Of a stretch of 64,000 bases of DNA, positions 38,761 to 47,144 are shown one piece after another. The translations under genes and the position numbers were made by a program. Below the pieces are notes generated by a model, which was not told where the DNA came from, searched no databases, and saw nothing but the letters and a program-made list of their open reading frames with translations. Source of the stretch: Sphingobacterium sp. SRCM116780. GTDB taxonomy: Bacteria > Bacteroidota > Bacteroidia > Sphingobacteriales > Sphingobacteriaceae. The stretch spans positions 3,224,001 through 3,288,000 of the forward strand of contig NZ_CP090446.1 of the NCBI RefSeq assembly GCF_021442025.1. Direction: 5' to 3'. The first letter of the stretch is position 1. The number at the start of each line of letters is the position of its first letter.

Positions 38761-40353
38761 GTGAATAGAAAACTTATCATTGGAACACGTGGAAGTGCAC
38801 TTGCGTTATGGCAAGCAAACTTTATAAAAGATCGTCTCGCTGAAATTGGCATTGAATCTGAATTAAAAATCATCAAAACTCAAGGTGATATTATTCAACA
38901 CCTTCGTTTAGATAAGCTCGAAGGAAAGGGTTTCTTTACCAAGGAATTAGAAGAAGAGTTATTAAACGGAACCATTGATTTAGCCGTTCATTCACATAAA
39001 GATTTACCAACTGTAAACCCTCCAGGGTTGATAATTGCAGCAGTATCTGAACGCGAAAATCCTGCAGAGTTATTGATTATCCACAAAGATTGTGTTGATA
39101 TCAAGAAACGACTTTCTTTAAAACACAATGCAACCATTGGAACCTCATCAAATCGTCGTAAAGCACAGCTTTCTGCTATAAGACCTGATTTAGAATTTAC
39201 AGATCTAAGAGGTAATTTGCAGACGCGTATACAGAAGCTTCGTGATGAACAATATGATGCCATCATGTTAGCTAAAGCAGGTATTGCTCGAATTGAAATG
39301 GATATTTCAGATTTTCATGTTGAAGAAATTCCTGCTGTGGAATTGATCCCCGCTCCTGCTCAAGGTGTATTGGCTGTTCAGATTCGCGAAGTAGATACGG
39401 AACTATTGCAAGCGCTAAAACCGATCAACAATGAAGAGGTTCAAAAAATGATTGCTGTAGAGCGTAAAGTTCTTAATTTATTTGATGCGGGTTGTCATGC
39501 ACCACTTGGTGCTTATTGTCGTCAGACAGGTGATATGTATGAAGCTTGGGCTTCTATTGCAGATACAAGTGATGATTTTCCAGATCGTGTGTATGTGAAA
39601 GGGGATGATCCTTCGAAATTAGCGGATATCATCTTTTCCAAATACAGCAAAGATCGCAAATTACCAACTTCTGTTTTCATTACACGTGATTTGGATGAGC
39701 ATTCCTATTTATCACGTTTCTTTGCTAAACACAAGATGCAAGCGGATGCCCGTTCTTTAATTAAAATATTCCCCATTATTAATAAACTGGATCCTTTCAT
39801 ATTGAAACATGTGGATTGGATTTTCTTTGGTAGTAAGAATGGTATTGAACATTTCTTCAATCTGGAACCTCGTTTGAGTAAAAAAACGAAAATTGCGGTT
39901 GTAGGACGTGGATCTGAAGAGGCTTTACGAAAATTTGATCGTGTAGCTGATTTTTCTGGAGAACAGTCTGGGATTAATATGGAAGAGATCGGAACTCGTT
40001 TTGCCGAATTAGCAAATGGAGGAACTGTTTTAATTCCTCGCGCGAAGGAATCATTAGAAACGATTCAAAAAGCGCTCTCTCCTGAAACAAAGATTATCAA
40101 TATGCCAGTCTATGAAACCGTTTTAGAAGATCAAGTAAATGCGACGAGTGCAGAGGTGTTGATATTCACAAGCCCCAGCAATGTAGAAGCTTATTTTGTT
40201 GAGAATTTAATCGAACCTGACCAGCATGTAATTTGCATCGGTCGTTCCACTGCTGCAAAATTTGACGAAATGGGACTATCGTACACACTACCTTATTCGC
40301 CAGATGAAATTGGCTTAGCTGAGGCAATTTTTGGATTAGACTATTCATCATAA
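38761..40353 (+). CDS. hemCD: Fused hydroxymethylbilane synthase / uroporphyrinogen-III synthase
   Basis: A 530-residue bifunctional protein starting at GTG. Residues 1-298 are HemC: LIIGTRGSALALWQA, VHSHKDLPT, and C245 in FDAGCHAPLG, which binds the dipyrromethane cofactor. Residues about 301-530 are HemD: SVFITRDLDEHSYL, a central FFGSKNGIEHFF and a late IFTSPSNVEAYF with CIGRSTAAK, the fold that closes and isomerises the tetrapyrrole ring. There is no stop or frameshift between the parts. The fusion would pass unstable hydroxymethylbilane directly to the cyclising domain. hemE is not present in the window. Confidence 0.92.
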   Translation: MNRKLIIGTRGSALALWQANFIKDRLAEIGIESELKIIKTQGDIIQHLRLDKLEGKGFFTKELEEELLNGTIDLAVHSHKDLPTVNPPGLIIAAVSERENPAELLIIHKDCVDIKKRLSLKHNATIGTSSNRRKAQLSAIRPDLEFTDLRGNLQTRIQKLRDEQYDAIMLAKAGIARIEMDISDFHVEEIPAVELIPAPAQGVLAVQIREVDTELLQALKPINNEEVQKMIAVERKVLNLFDAGCHAPLGAYCRQTGDMYEAWASIADTSDDFPDRVYVKGDDPSKLADIIFSKYSKDRKLPTSVFITRDLDEHSYLSRFFAKHKMQADARSLIKIFPIINKLDPFILKHVDWIFFGSKNGIEHFFNLEPRLSKKTKIAVVGRGSEEALRKFDRVADFSGEQSGINMEEIGTRFAELANGGTVLIPRAKESLETIQKALSPETKIINMPVYETVLEDQVNATSAEVLIFTSPSNVEAYFVENLIEPDQHVICIGRSTAAKFDEMGLSYTLPYSPDEIGLAEAIFGLDYSS

Positions 40354-40401
40354 TAACGATTGGAAGGATGTATTTTCTTCCAATTTTAAATACATATACT
40401 T

Positions 40402-41373
40402 ATGTTACAACGTCCGAGAAGAAATCGCAAATCAGCCGTGATTCGCGATATGATTCAAGAAAACCGTTTAAGTACGGGTAATTTAATCTTTCCACTCTTT
40501 ATTGTAGAAGGACAAAATCAAAAAACAGAAATTACGTCAATGCCTGGTATCTTTCGCTATTCGATTGATAACTTATTGCGTGAGATAGAAGGCTGTTTAA
40601 AATTGGGATTAAATTCATTTGATTTATTTCCTGCTGTAGAAGAATCTTTGAAAGATAAATTTGCTACAGAAAGTTATAAAAAGGGAACTTTATATCTTCG
40701 CGCTATTGAAGAGGTAAAGAAGAATTTCCCTGAGGCATGTGTGATCACAGATGTTGCTATGGATCCTTATAGTTCTGATGGTCATGATGGTATTGTTGAA
40801 GATGGTGAAATCCTAAATGATGAGACTTTAGTTGTTTTAGGCAAAATGGCCTTAGCACATGCACAAGCAGGTGCAGACATCATCGCTCCTTCGGACATGA
40901 TGGATGGACGTATTGGCTATATTCGAAATATACTCGATGAGAATGGCTTTACCCATGTTTCTTTAATGTCTTATACGGCTAAATATGCTTCTGCATTTTA
41001 CGGTCCTTTTCGTGATGCGCTAGGTTCTGCTCCAAAAAAAGGAGATAAAAAGTCCTACCAAATGAACTATGCCAATGCTAGAGAGGCTCTAATAGAAGCG
41101 CAATTAGATCTAGAAGAGGGTGCAGACTTTTTAATGGTGAAACCAGGTCTTCCTTATTTGGATATCATCAAGTCGTTGCATGATAATTTTGATTTACCGA
41201 TTGCGGCTTATAATGTCTCTGGTGAATATGCGATGATTAAAGCTGCTATCGGAAACGGTTGGTTACAAGAAAATGCTATTTTGGAAACTTTAATGAGCTT
41301 CCGTCGAGCAGGTGCTACTGCAATCTTGACTTATCACGCTAAAGAAGCTATTGAAAAAGGATGGATAAAATAA
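40402..41373 (+). CDS. hemB: Porphobilinogen synthase (delta-aminolevulinate dehydratase)
   Basis: Condenses two aminolevulinates to porphobilinogen. The 323-residue TIM barrel has the two active-site lysines K194 (SYTAKYAS) and K247 (MVKPGLPYL). The active-site metal loop reads DVAMDPYSSDGHDG (117-130): the three zinc-binding cysteines of E. coli or animal enzymes are replaced by A119, D121 and D129, so it belongs to the zinc-independent type, usually Mg-stimulated. It lies 48 bases after hemCD and is followed by a strong terminator. Confidence 0.95.
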   Translation: MLQRPRRNRKSAVIRDMIQENRLSTGNLIFPLFIVEGQNQKTEITSMPGIFRYSIDNLLREIEGCLKLGLNSFDLFPAVEESLKDKFATESYKKGTLYLRAIEEVKKNFPEACVITDVAMDPYSSDGHDGIVEDGEILNDETLVVLGKMALAHAQAGADIIAPSDMMDGRIGYIRNILDENGFTHVSLMSYTAKYASAFYGPFRDALGSAPKKGDKKSYQMNYANAREALIEAQLDLEEGADFLMVKPGLPYLDIIKSLHDNFDLPIAAYNVSGEYAMIKAAIGNGWLQENAILETLMSFRRAGATAILTYHAKEAIEKGWIK

Positions 41374-41390
41374 AGATCTATTCTCCCATA

Positions 41391-41432
41391 AAACAAACAA
41401 AGCCTGAGTATATACTTAGGCTTTGTTTGTTT
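41391..41432 (+). terminator. hemB terminator
   Basis: AAACAAACAAAGCCT (41391-41405) pairs with its exact complement (41418-41432) across a 12-nt loop, just past the hemB stop. Confidence 0.9.
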
Positions 41433-41528
41433 AGATATTCTTAATAATTTAAAATTCGCATTATTATCATCTAGCTAAAGATCTATTATAACTTACACTC
41501 ATATGAGAGATTTTATCAAATAAATGGA

Positions 41529-41536
41529 TAAATTTG
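41529..41536 (+). promoter_or_regulatory. hemL -7 element (TAAATTTG)
   Basis: Exact TAnnTTTG match 20 bases before the hemL ATG, so hemL has its own promoter after the hemB terminator. Confidence 0.55.
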
Positions 41537-41556
41537 CAGGGTAAATTATACTACAT

Positions 41557-42894
41557 ATGACACAACAAAATAGCGCTCAAACAAAAACAGCTGATATTTC
41601 TAGAGAAAAGTCTGCTCAACTTTTTGAAAAAGCGAAACAATATTTTCCAGGTGGAGTAAATTCACCAGTAAGAGCATTCAAATCTGTTTATGGTACACCT
41701 CTTTTTATTGAACGAGGAGACAAAGCACATATCTGGGATGCTGATGAAAATGAATTTATTGATTTTTGTTGTTCTTGGGGTCCACTTATTCTGGGTCATA
41801 ATAATGATCAGATTCGTGAAGCGGTTACTGCTCAATTAAGCAAAGGGTTAAGTTTTGGTGCACCTACGGCATTGGAAAATGAGCTTGCTGATCTGATTAT
41901 ATCCAATAATAGATTTATTGAAAAGATTCGCTTCGTTAGTTCTGGTACGGAAGCAGTTATGTCGGCTATCCGCTTAGCTAGAGGCTATACAAAGCGAGAT
42001 AAAATTGTCAAATTTGAGGGTTGTTATCATGGACATTCGGACTCTTTATTAGTAAAAGCTGGTTCAGGATTAGTAACTTTTGGAGAAACTTCTTCTGCAG
42101 GTGTACCCAAAGCATTTGCTGATGAAACAATTGTTATTGCATTAAATGATAAGGAGGCTCTTTCAACAGTTTTTGAACAGTTCAAAGATCAAATAGCCGC
42201 TGTTATTATTGAAGGTGTACCCGCAAATAATGGTTTATTAATTCAAACAAAAGAATACGTTCAGTTTTTGAGTGAAATCACCAAACAAAATGGTTCTTTG
42301 CTCATATTTGATGAAGTCATTACAGGTTTTCGTTTAGGTTTTGAGGGTGCAGCAGCTTATTATGAGATTCAGCCTGATATCATCACCTATGGTAAAATTA
42401 TTGGTGGAGGTATGCCTGTAGGAGCTTACGGTGCATCAAAAGAATTAATGAGTTGTATCTCTCCTGATGGTGCTGTTTATCAAGCTGGAACGCTCTCTGG
42501 AAATCCTGTTGCTATGGCTGCTGGAATTGCGACTTGCAAAGTCCTGACACAGCCTGATTTCTATAAAAATCTGAATGCAAAAACAGCAGCTTTTGTAGCT
42601 GATATACGTCATTATATAACAGAGAAGAAGTATCCTGTAAAAATCTTTACCATTGCTTCCATATTCTGGTTTGCTTTTACGGAACAAGACGCGATTTTAA
42701 AAGCGAGTGACATTGATCCAAATTCTATGGAGTCCTACAAAAAAATGCATCGTGAATTGCTCAATAGAGGAATCTACTTCGGTCCTTCGGGTTATGAAGT
42801 TGGTTTTGTTTCTCATGCACATACTGCACAGGATTTAGACACAACGAAACAGCATATTTTTGCAGCATTGGATCTCGTTTTTAATGAATTGTAA
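41557..42894 (+). CDS. hemL: Glutamate-1-semialdehyde 2,1-aminomutase
   Basis: PLP enzyme that turns glutamate-1-semialdehyde into 5-aminolevulinate, the second C5-pathway step, acting on the HemA product. The 445-residue protein contains FPGGVNSPVRAF, SSGTEAVMSAIRLARG, EGCYHGHSDSLL, FDEVITGFR and the PLP lysine K280 in TYGKIIGGGMPVGAYG, all diagnostic for HemL against other class III aminotransferases. It is separated from hemB by a terminator and a promoter. A lipoprotein gene follows after 50 bases. Confidence 0.96.
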   Translation: MTQQNSAQTKTADISREKSAQLFEKAKQYFPGGVNSPVRAFKSVYGTPLFIERGDKAHIWDADENEFIDFCCSWGPLILGHNNDQIREAVTAQLSKGLSFGAPTALENELADLIISNNRFIEKIRFVSSGTEAVMSAIRLARGYTKRDKIVKFEGCYHGHSDSLLVKAGSGLVTFGETSSAGVPKAFADETIVIALNDKEALSTVFEQFKDQIAAVIIEGVPANNGLLIQTKEYVQFLSEITKQNGSLLIFDEVITGFRLGFEGAAAYYEIQPDIITYGKIIGGGMPVGAYGASKELMSCISPDGAVYQAGTLSGNPVAMAAGIATCKVLTQPDFYKNLNAKTAAFVADIRHYITEKKYPVKIFTIASIFWFAFTEQDAILKASDIDPNSMESYKKMHRELLNRGIYFGPSGYEVGFVSHAHTAQDLDTTKQHIFAALDLVFNEL

Positions 42895-42944
42895 ACTTTT
42901 TCAAGAACAAATTGTTTACCTCTAGTAGTAAATCTATATCAATC

Positions 42945-43772
42945 ATGAAAAAAAATATTTTATTAAAATCTGCATTAGTTTTCATAGCAATTTCAGCTAC
43001 GCTTACTTCTTGTCAAAATACGTCAACAAAAAGTACGTCGGAACAAGATTCGACTGCTACTGGTGATACAACAACTGTAGCTACAGAAATTACGGTGACT
43101 CCTGTGGCAGACTCAAAAGAATTCCCTGGTGCTGATTTGAAAATCGCATCCATTACTTCTGAAAAAGTAGGGACGGATTCTGCAAAAGTAACCGTAAAAT
43201 ACACGGTTAACAATTTCAAATTAACGGAACAAACGATTCATGATCATCATATGGCTAATTCGCATGATGGTCAACATATCCATTTTATTTTGGATAATAA
43301 ACCATATGTAGCTTTGTATAAACCAGAAAATACGATAACGCTGGCATTAAACTCGGAGCATTATCTGCTATCATTCTTGTCTCGCTCTTATCATGAGTCG
43401 ATCAAAACAACTGCTGCTTCTAAATTGGTGAAATTCAAACTCGATAAAGATGGTAAAGTCGTACAAGAATCTGCTGTAACGAGCCCTTCTTTGTTTTATA
43501 GCCGCCCAAAAGGAGAGTATAAAGGGGAAGATACGAAAGTACTCTTATTGGATTTTTTCTTAGTAAATACAACTTTAGCAGCTGATGGAAATAAGGTTAT
43601 CGCAGATGTAAATGGTAAACAATTTACATTAGACAAATGGGGTCCTTATGAAATTAAAGGTTTACCATTAGGTGATGCAAAAGTAAAATTGACATTGGTT
43701 GATAAGGATGGCAATGCAATCACAGGTGACAATGTTTCTGTAGAAAGGGCTTTCAAATTATTAGCTAAATAA
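42945..43772 (+). CDS. His-rich lipoprotein of unknown function
   Basis: A 275-residue lipoprotein (lipobox LTSC, C23) with a Ser/Thr-rich linker (about 24-50) and one globular domain. A cluster of histidines, TIHDHHMANSHDGQHIHF, lies about a third of the way in and could bind metal. Further on it has LLSFLSRSYHESIK and a C-terminal sandwich-like part ending VERAFKLLAK. An upstream ATG at 42912 would bury the signal peptide, so 42945 is chosen. Similar proteins in related bacteria carry uninformative names. Its position after the haem cluster invites a metal-handling role, but nothing proves it. Confidence 0.7.
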   Translation: MKKNILLKSALVFIAISATLTSCQNTSTKSTSEQDSTATGDTTTVATEITVTPVADSKEFPGADLKIASITSEKVGTDSAKVTVKYTVNNFKLTEQTIHDHHMANSHDGQHIHFILDNKPYVALYKPENTITLALNSEHYLLSFLSRSYHESIKTTAASKLVKFKLDKDGKVVQESAVTSPSLFYSRPKGEYKGEDTKVLLLDFFLVNTTLAADGNKVIADVNGKQFTLDKWGPYEIKGLPLGDAKVKLTLVDKDGNAITGDNVSVERAFKLLAK

Positions 43773-43896
43773 TTTTGTTATTTATCGAGTGTAAAAAGGA
43801 TATTATTTAACCATTCAAGGTATTACGTATATAGGTAAAATTATTTATTATCGAAAACTATTTAAATAAGTAATAGTGTACCTGTTCTTTTTAAAC

Positions 43897-43937
43897 AATA
43901 AGAGGTCCTGAATAATATATTCAAGACCTCTTATTTT
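43897..43937. terminator. Bidirectional terminator at the end of the long leftward operon
   Basis: AATAAGAGGTC (43897-43907) pairs with GACCTCTTATT, with further pairing TGAATA/TATTCA inside. It lies between the rightward lipoprotein gene and the convergent end of the 20-kb operon. Confidence 0.8.
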
Positions 43938-43953
43938 ATTTAAAAAACTAGTA

Positions 43954-45357
43954 TTAATATCCAGAAACTCTAAATTCAGCAAGATGTGTAGATGTCGCAC
44001 TATTCATTGGTGCGGTCATCGTAATACGTATATACTTAGCTTTAACTGCGGCTAAAGTATAGTCTTGCCATGCAGCAGGAGAATCGCTAGAATTAAAGTT
44101 CAGATTTTTTCCAACCTCTGTCCAGTTTTGACCATCCAGAGAAACTTCTACATTGAAGGTTTTAAAACCGCCAGTTGCATTATTATGTCTTCGAATCATT
44201 CCAAATTTACCTATCGTTTCAATTTGTCCAAAATCTATAATAAACCAATGTGGGTAATTAGATCCAGGTCCCGACCAATTTGAATGCCAATACGTATTGA
44301 TATCACCATCAATTAATGATGATCCTTTACCGTTTGCAGCTCCTTCATTGTTCTCCGTAGAAGAGACTTCAGCTGTCCAACCTGTTTTAGCAATCTCAGT
44401 GAGTGGTTTTACTGGAATAATTTGAACTGGAGATGTACTTCCGTCAGTGCTTAACGTAACATTTAAGATTGTTGCATTTCCACCAACATCAAAACTAAGT
44501 TTACCTGTAGTTTCTGTACTCGCATTCACAACAGCTGTTTTGTTAACACCGTTTAGTTTATAATTAACTTGCACATCTACAGGATCTCCTGTATTATTTT
44601 TCCAGCTGACAACTGCATTATTTCCCTCCATATAAGCTAAAAGTGATGGAAGAATCAATTTGTATACTAATAATCCAGGAGCTAATTGTTTAGTTCCTTT
44701 AGCCTCTCGTGTCCATTTTGCATCATTTAAAGTAATCGCAAATGCTATTTCTTGGGTCTCATCCGTCAACCCTACAACATTTACAGTATCTGCTATATTT
44801 CCTTTAATCTCTTTTTCATAAGATTTTCCATTAAAACTATATGTGATCGTTCCAGGAATTTCTCGCGTTGAAGTCTTGGGAAATATAAAACTAACTCCGC
44901 CTGCAATAGGTTGAGCATTTAGATTTAGAATTTTATAATCTGCCTCAAAAGGTCTAGGGCTCAACTTTACTGAAGTGGTTTTAGAAGATGTTCCCTCTGA
45001 AGTAAAATATTGTAAATCAAAATCGTATTCTTTCATTTCATCTAGATGAAGAATAGTCGCTTCGTCAAACTTGGTTACTTCAATCTTTTTAACTTCAGTT
45101 CCTTCTTTGTAGGTAATTACTGCCTTCGTTACCCGTTCGCTCAACTCTGGCCAATAGATTTCAATTGTCTGATTAAAATCAGATACAAAAGTTAAATTAG
45201 CTGGTTTTGCTGTTGGTCTTTTTTCTGTGATCTCGATTTCTTGATTTACATTTTTAGGAAACACCAACTCCTCTTCCTTACATGCATTCAAAGCCAGTAA
45301 CATCCCTCCGAAAAGGACGAACTGATTGATTCTCATAGTTCTTTTTAATTTTATCAT
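43954..45357 (-). CDS. DUF4998-like lipoprotein with C-terminal discoidin domain
   Basis: Last gene of the long operon. A 467-residue lipoprotein (LALNAC, C26), with an alternative ATG at codon 8. Residues 45-330 form repeated beta-rich, fibronectin-like units (LTFVSDFNQTIEIYWPELS; PIAGGVSFIFPKTS; NAVVSWKNNTGDPVDV), consistent with DUF4998. Residues about 335-467 are a discoidin (F5/8 type C) domain: SSLIDGDINTYWHSNW, FIIDFGQIETIGKFGMIRR, FNVEVSLDGQNWTEVG, KYIRITMTAP, HLAEFRVSGY. Discoidin domains usually bind glycans. It is probably a surface-exposed binding protein of the locus. The DUF assignment is by resemblance. Confidence 0.8.
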   Translation of the reverse strand: MIKLKRTMRINQFVLFGGMLLALNACKEEELVFPKNVNQEIEITEKRPTAKPANLTFVSDFNQTIEIYWPELSERVTKAVITYKEGTEVKKIEVTKFDEATILHLDEMKEYDFDLQYFTSEGTSSKTTSVKLSPRPFEADYKILNLNAQPIAGGVSFIFPKTSTREIPGTITYSFNGKSYEKEIKGNIADTVNVVGLTDETQEIAFAITLNDAKWTREAKGTKQLAPGLLVYKLILPSLLAYMEGNNAVVSWKNNTGDPVDVQVNYKLNGVNKTAVVNASTETTGKLSFDVGGNATILNVTLSTDGSTSPVQIIPVKPLTEIAKTGWTAEVSSTENNEGAANGKGSSLIDGDINTYWHSNWSGPGSNYPHWFIIDFGQIETIGKFGMIRRHNNATGGFKTFNVEVSLDGQNWTEVGKNLNFNSSDSPAAWQDYTLAAVKAKYIRITMTAPMNSATSTHLAEFRVSGY

Positions 45358-45370
45358 GACAGGTTAAAAT

Positions 45371-47134
45371 CTATGGCTTTAAAAATTCAATTTCATACTT
45401 GTTCAAGAATACTTGCCCTTCTAAATTCCAATCTTGTTGCGTTTGCAACTCCATCCAATAAAATATCTGGGTATAGAAATCTGTAGCCTGAACAAAGACA
45501 GCATTATTCCCCAAATCACAAGGTTTAATTTCGGATACACTTTTTGCACTGAATGCTCCTGATAATTGCATATTACTTTTTCCAGCTATCTCATTTGAAA
45601 CTTGTCCAGATGAAGTCGGGCTCATTTTCCAATAACCTTTCAAATTCGCGGCGTAAGAGGATGTACTCAGTTCACCCGAATAACAGGTAAAATCTCGTAT
45701 TTCTTGTTGATTATAGGCCTTATTGAAGATATGAATGTCAGATACATCAAAATCTACTAAATCATATGAAATTGTAGGGCGGTATCCAAAAATTAATGGA
45801 TCATCTGTTTTAATATTATTGATGTTCATACCCGACGTTGTTGTTTCTTGTGCCAATGTTCCATTATTAAAAATCTTAATATTTACCTTATCTGGCGCAA
45901 TTGCTGATATAACTGTAGTCATTGTATACCATTCTCCATTAATTTTTGGGGTTTGACACGAAGCAATAGTTGTACCATCACTTATTCGAACTTGAATATC
46001 ATTACCAAATGTATAATACATCCAACCAGGCGTACCTGTACTGGTATTCGAATCTTTTCCAAAAATACCTGAATACCAATAATTATAGGTATTGGGTTGA
46101 TATGTGGAAGATATAATGGTATTATTCAAATTAAATCTGAATCTTGTCGAAATAGTTAGTTCTTTAGATGTAGACAAGTCATAGTCACTTGCATTACCTA
46201 GATTTTCACTTACAGCTCTCACACCAAGAGGTTTATTACCTGTCCCATCATATCCCCATAATCGAACATAGCTCATCGCCTTTCCAGTCAATTCAGCTTC
46301 CTTAAAGTTTGGATTAGCAAAAATTGCAAATGTGTTACGCTCGGGAGCAGATGAGCCACCATAAGATTTATCAATACCTCCGTGATTTGATGTGACAATG
46401 ATCAACCAATCTTCGTTTGCATAATTTTGTCTAGCTTTCAGCGCATCTAAAATATTACCAATATAACCATCAACTTTATTTAATGCGTTAACATATGCTA
46501 CATTGTCAGCAGAAAATCCATTTTCTTTTCCAGCATCCAATAAACTTGTAAACTGAACAATCATTAAATCTTCATTTTTCTTCTCTAACAAGTTTACTAC
46601 CTGATTTTTAACCCCTTCGTCTGTGGTTTCATCATAAGTTTCATCCGCACTAACCAATAGTTTGTCATTTAAACTAACCGATCTTGAAACAACAGCTGTT
46701 TTGGTACTAGGCGCAATAGTGGCAATCCGATATAATATGGAGGGATACCCTGCTACGTTATGATGCGGGTCGTTCTCATCTGGTTTCGGAATATAACTAT
46801 CATCCTCAATGCCGTGATTGGCAAAGGATACTCCACTCATCATCGACATCCAAGCGGAAGCATCACTTGTATTTTCATCCGCAAATGCATTGAACGTATA
46901 TTTGCTGGTTTTTAACAGCGTGGTTAAATTGGCCGGTAATTTCTTTTTGATTTCCTGACCCACTGCTCCATCTATCGAAATAAATAAAACCTTTCTTTTT
47001 ACCTCTTGGGTTCCCTCCTGTTCATATTCTTCAAATACTACTGGAGGATTTTCGTATTTCGTACAGCTACTCCATATCATTAACATTGTTAATGCATAAA
47101 TAGTAGCTTTTATTCGACTAAAATTTCTTTTCAT
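45371..47134 (-). CDS. Alkaline-phosphatase-fold lipoprotein with LamG domain (paralogue A)
   Basis: A 587-residue lipoprotein (WSSC, C24). Residues 45-300 have the alkaline-phosphatase-superfamily plan: VLFISIDGAVGQEI with D55, a nucleophile region ENTSDASAW (T89/S90), LLDAGKENGFS and VTSNHGGID. In active family members the last two read D-x-x-GH and DHG; here GH is GK and DHG is NHG, so the metal site is partly eroded. Residues about 315-490 are a LamG/concanavalin-like sandwich (GWMYYTFGNDIQVRI; DVSDIHIFNKAYNQQEIRDF), followed by a C-terminal tail of DUF4983 type. It is a paralogue of 49173-50900, from which it is separated by the M60 peptidase gene. Confidence 0.78.
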   Translation of the reverse strand: MKRNFSRIKATIYALTMLMIWSSCTKYENPPVVFEEYEQEGTQEVKRKVLFISIDGAVGQEIKKKLPANLTTLLKTSKYTFNAFADENTSDASAWMSMMSGVSFANHGIEDDSYIPKPDENDPHHNVAGYPSILYRIATIAPSTKTAVVSRSVSLNDKLLVSADETYDETTDEGVKNQVVNLLEKKNEDLMIVQFTSLLDAGKENGFSADNVAYVNALNKVDGYIGNILDALKARQNYANEDWLIIVTSNHGGIDKSYGGSSAPERNTFAIFANPNFKEAELTGKAMSYVRLWGYDGTGNKPLGVRAVSENLGNASDYDLSTSKELTISTRFRFNLNNTIISSTYQPNTYNYWYSGIFGKDSNTSTGTPGWMYYTFGNDIQVRISDGTTIASCQTPKINGEWYTMTTVISAIAPDKVNIKIFNNGTLAQETTTSGMNINNIKTDDPLIFGYRPTISYDLVDFDVSDIHIFNKAYNQQEIRDFTCYSGELSTSSYAANLKGYWKMSPTSSGQVSNEIAGKSNMQLSGAFSAKSVSEIKPCDLGNNAVFVQATDFYTQIFYWMELQTQQDWNLEGQVFLNKYEIEFLKP

Positions 47135-47144
47135 AACTGTTTAA

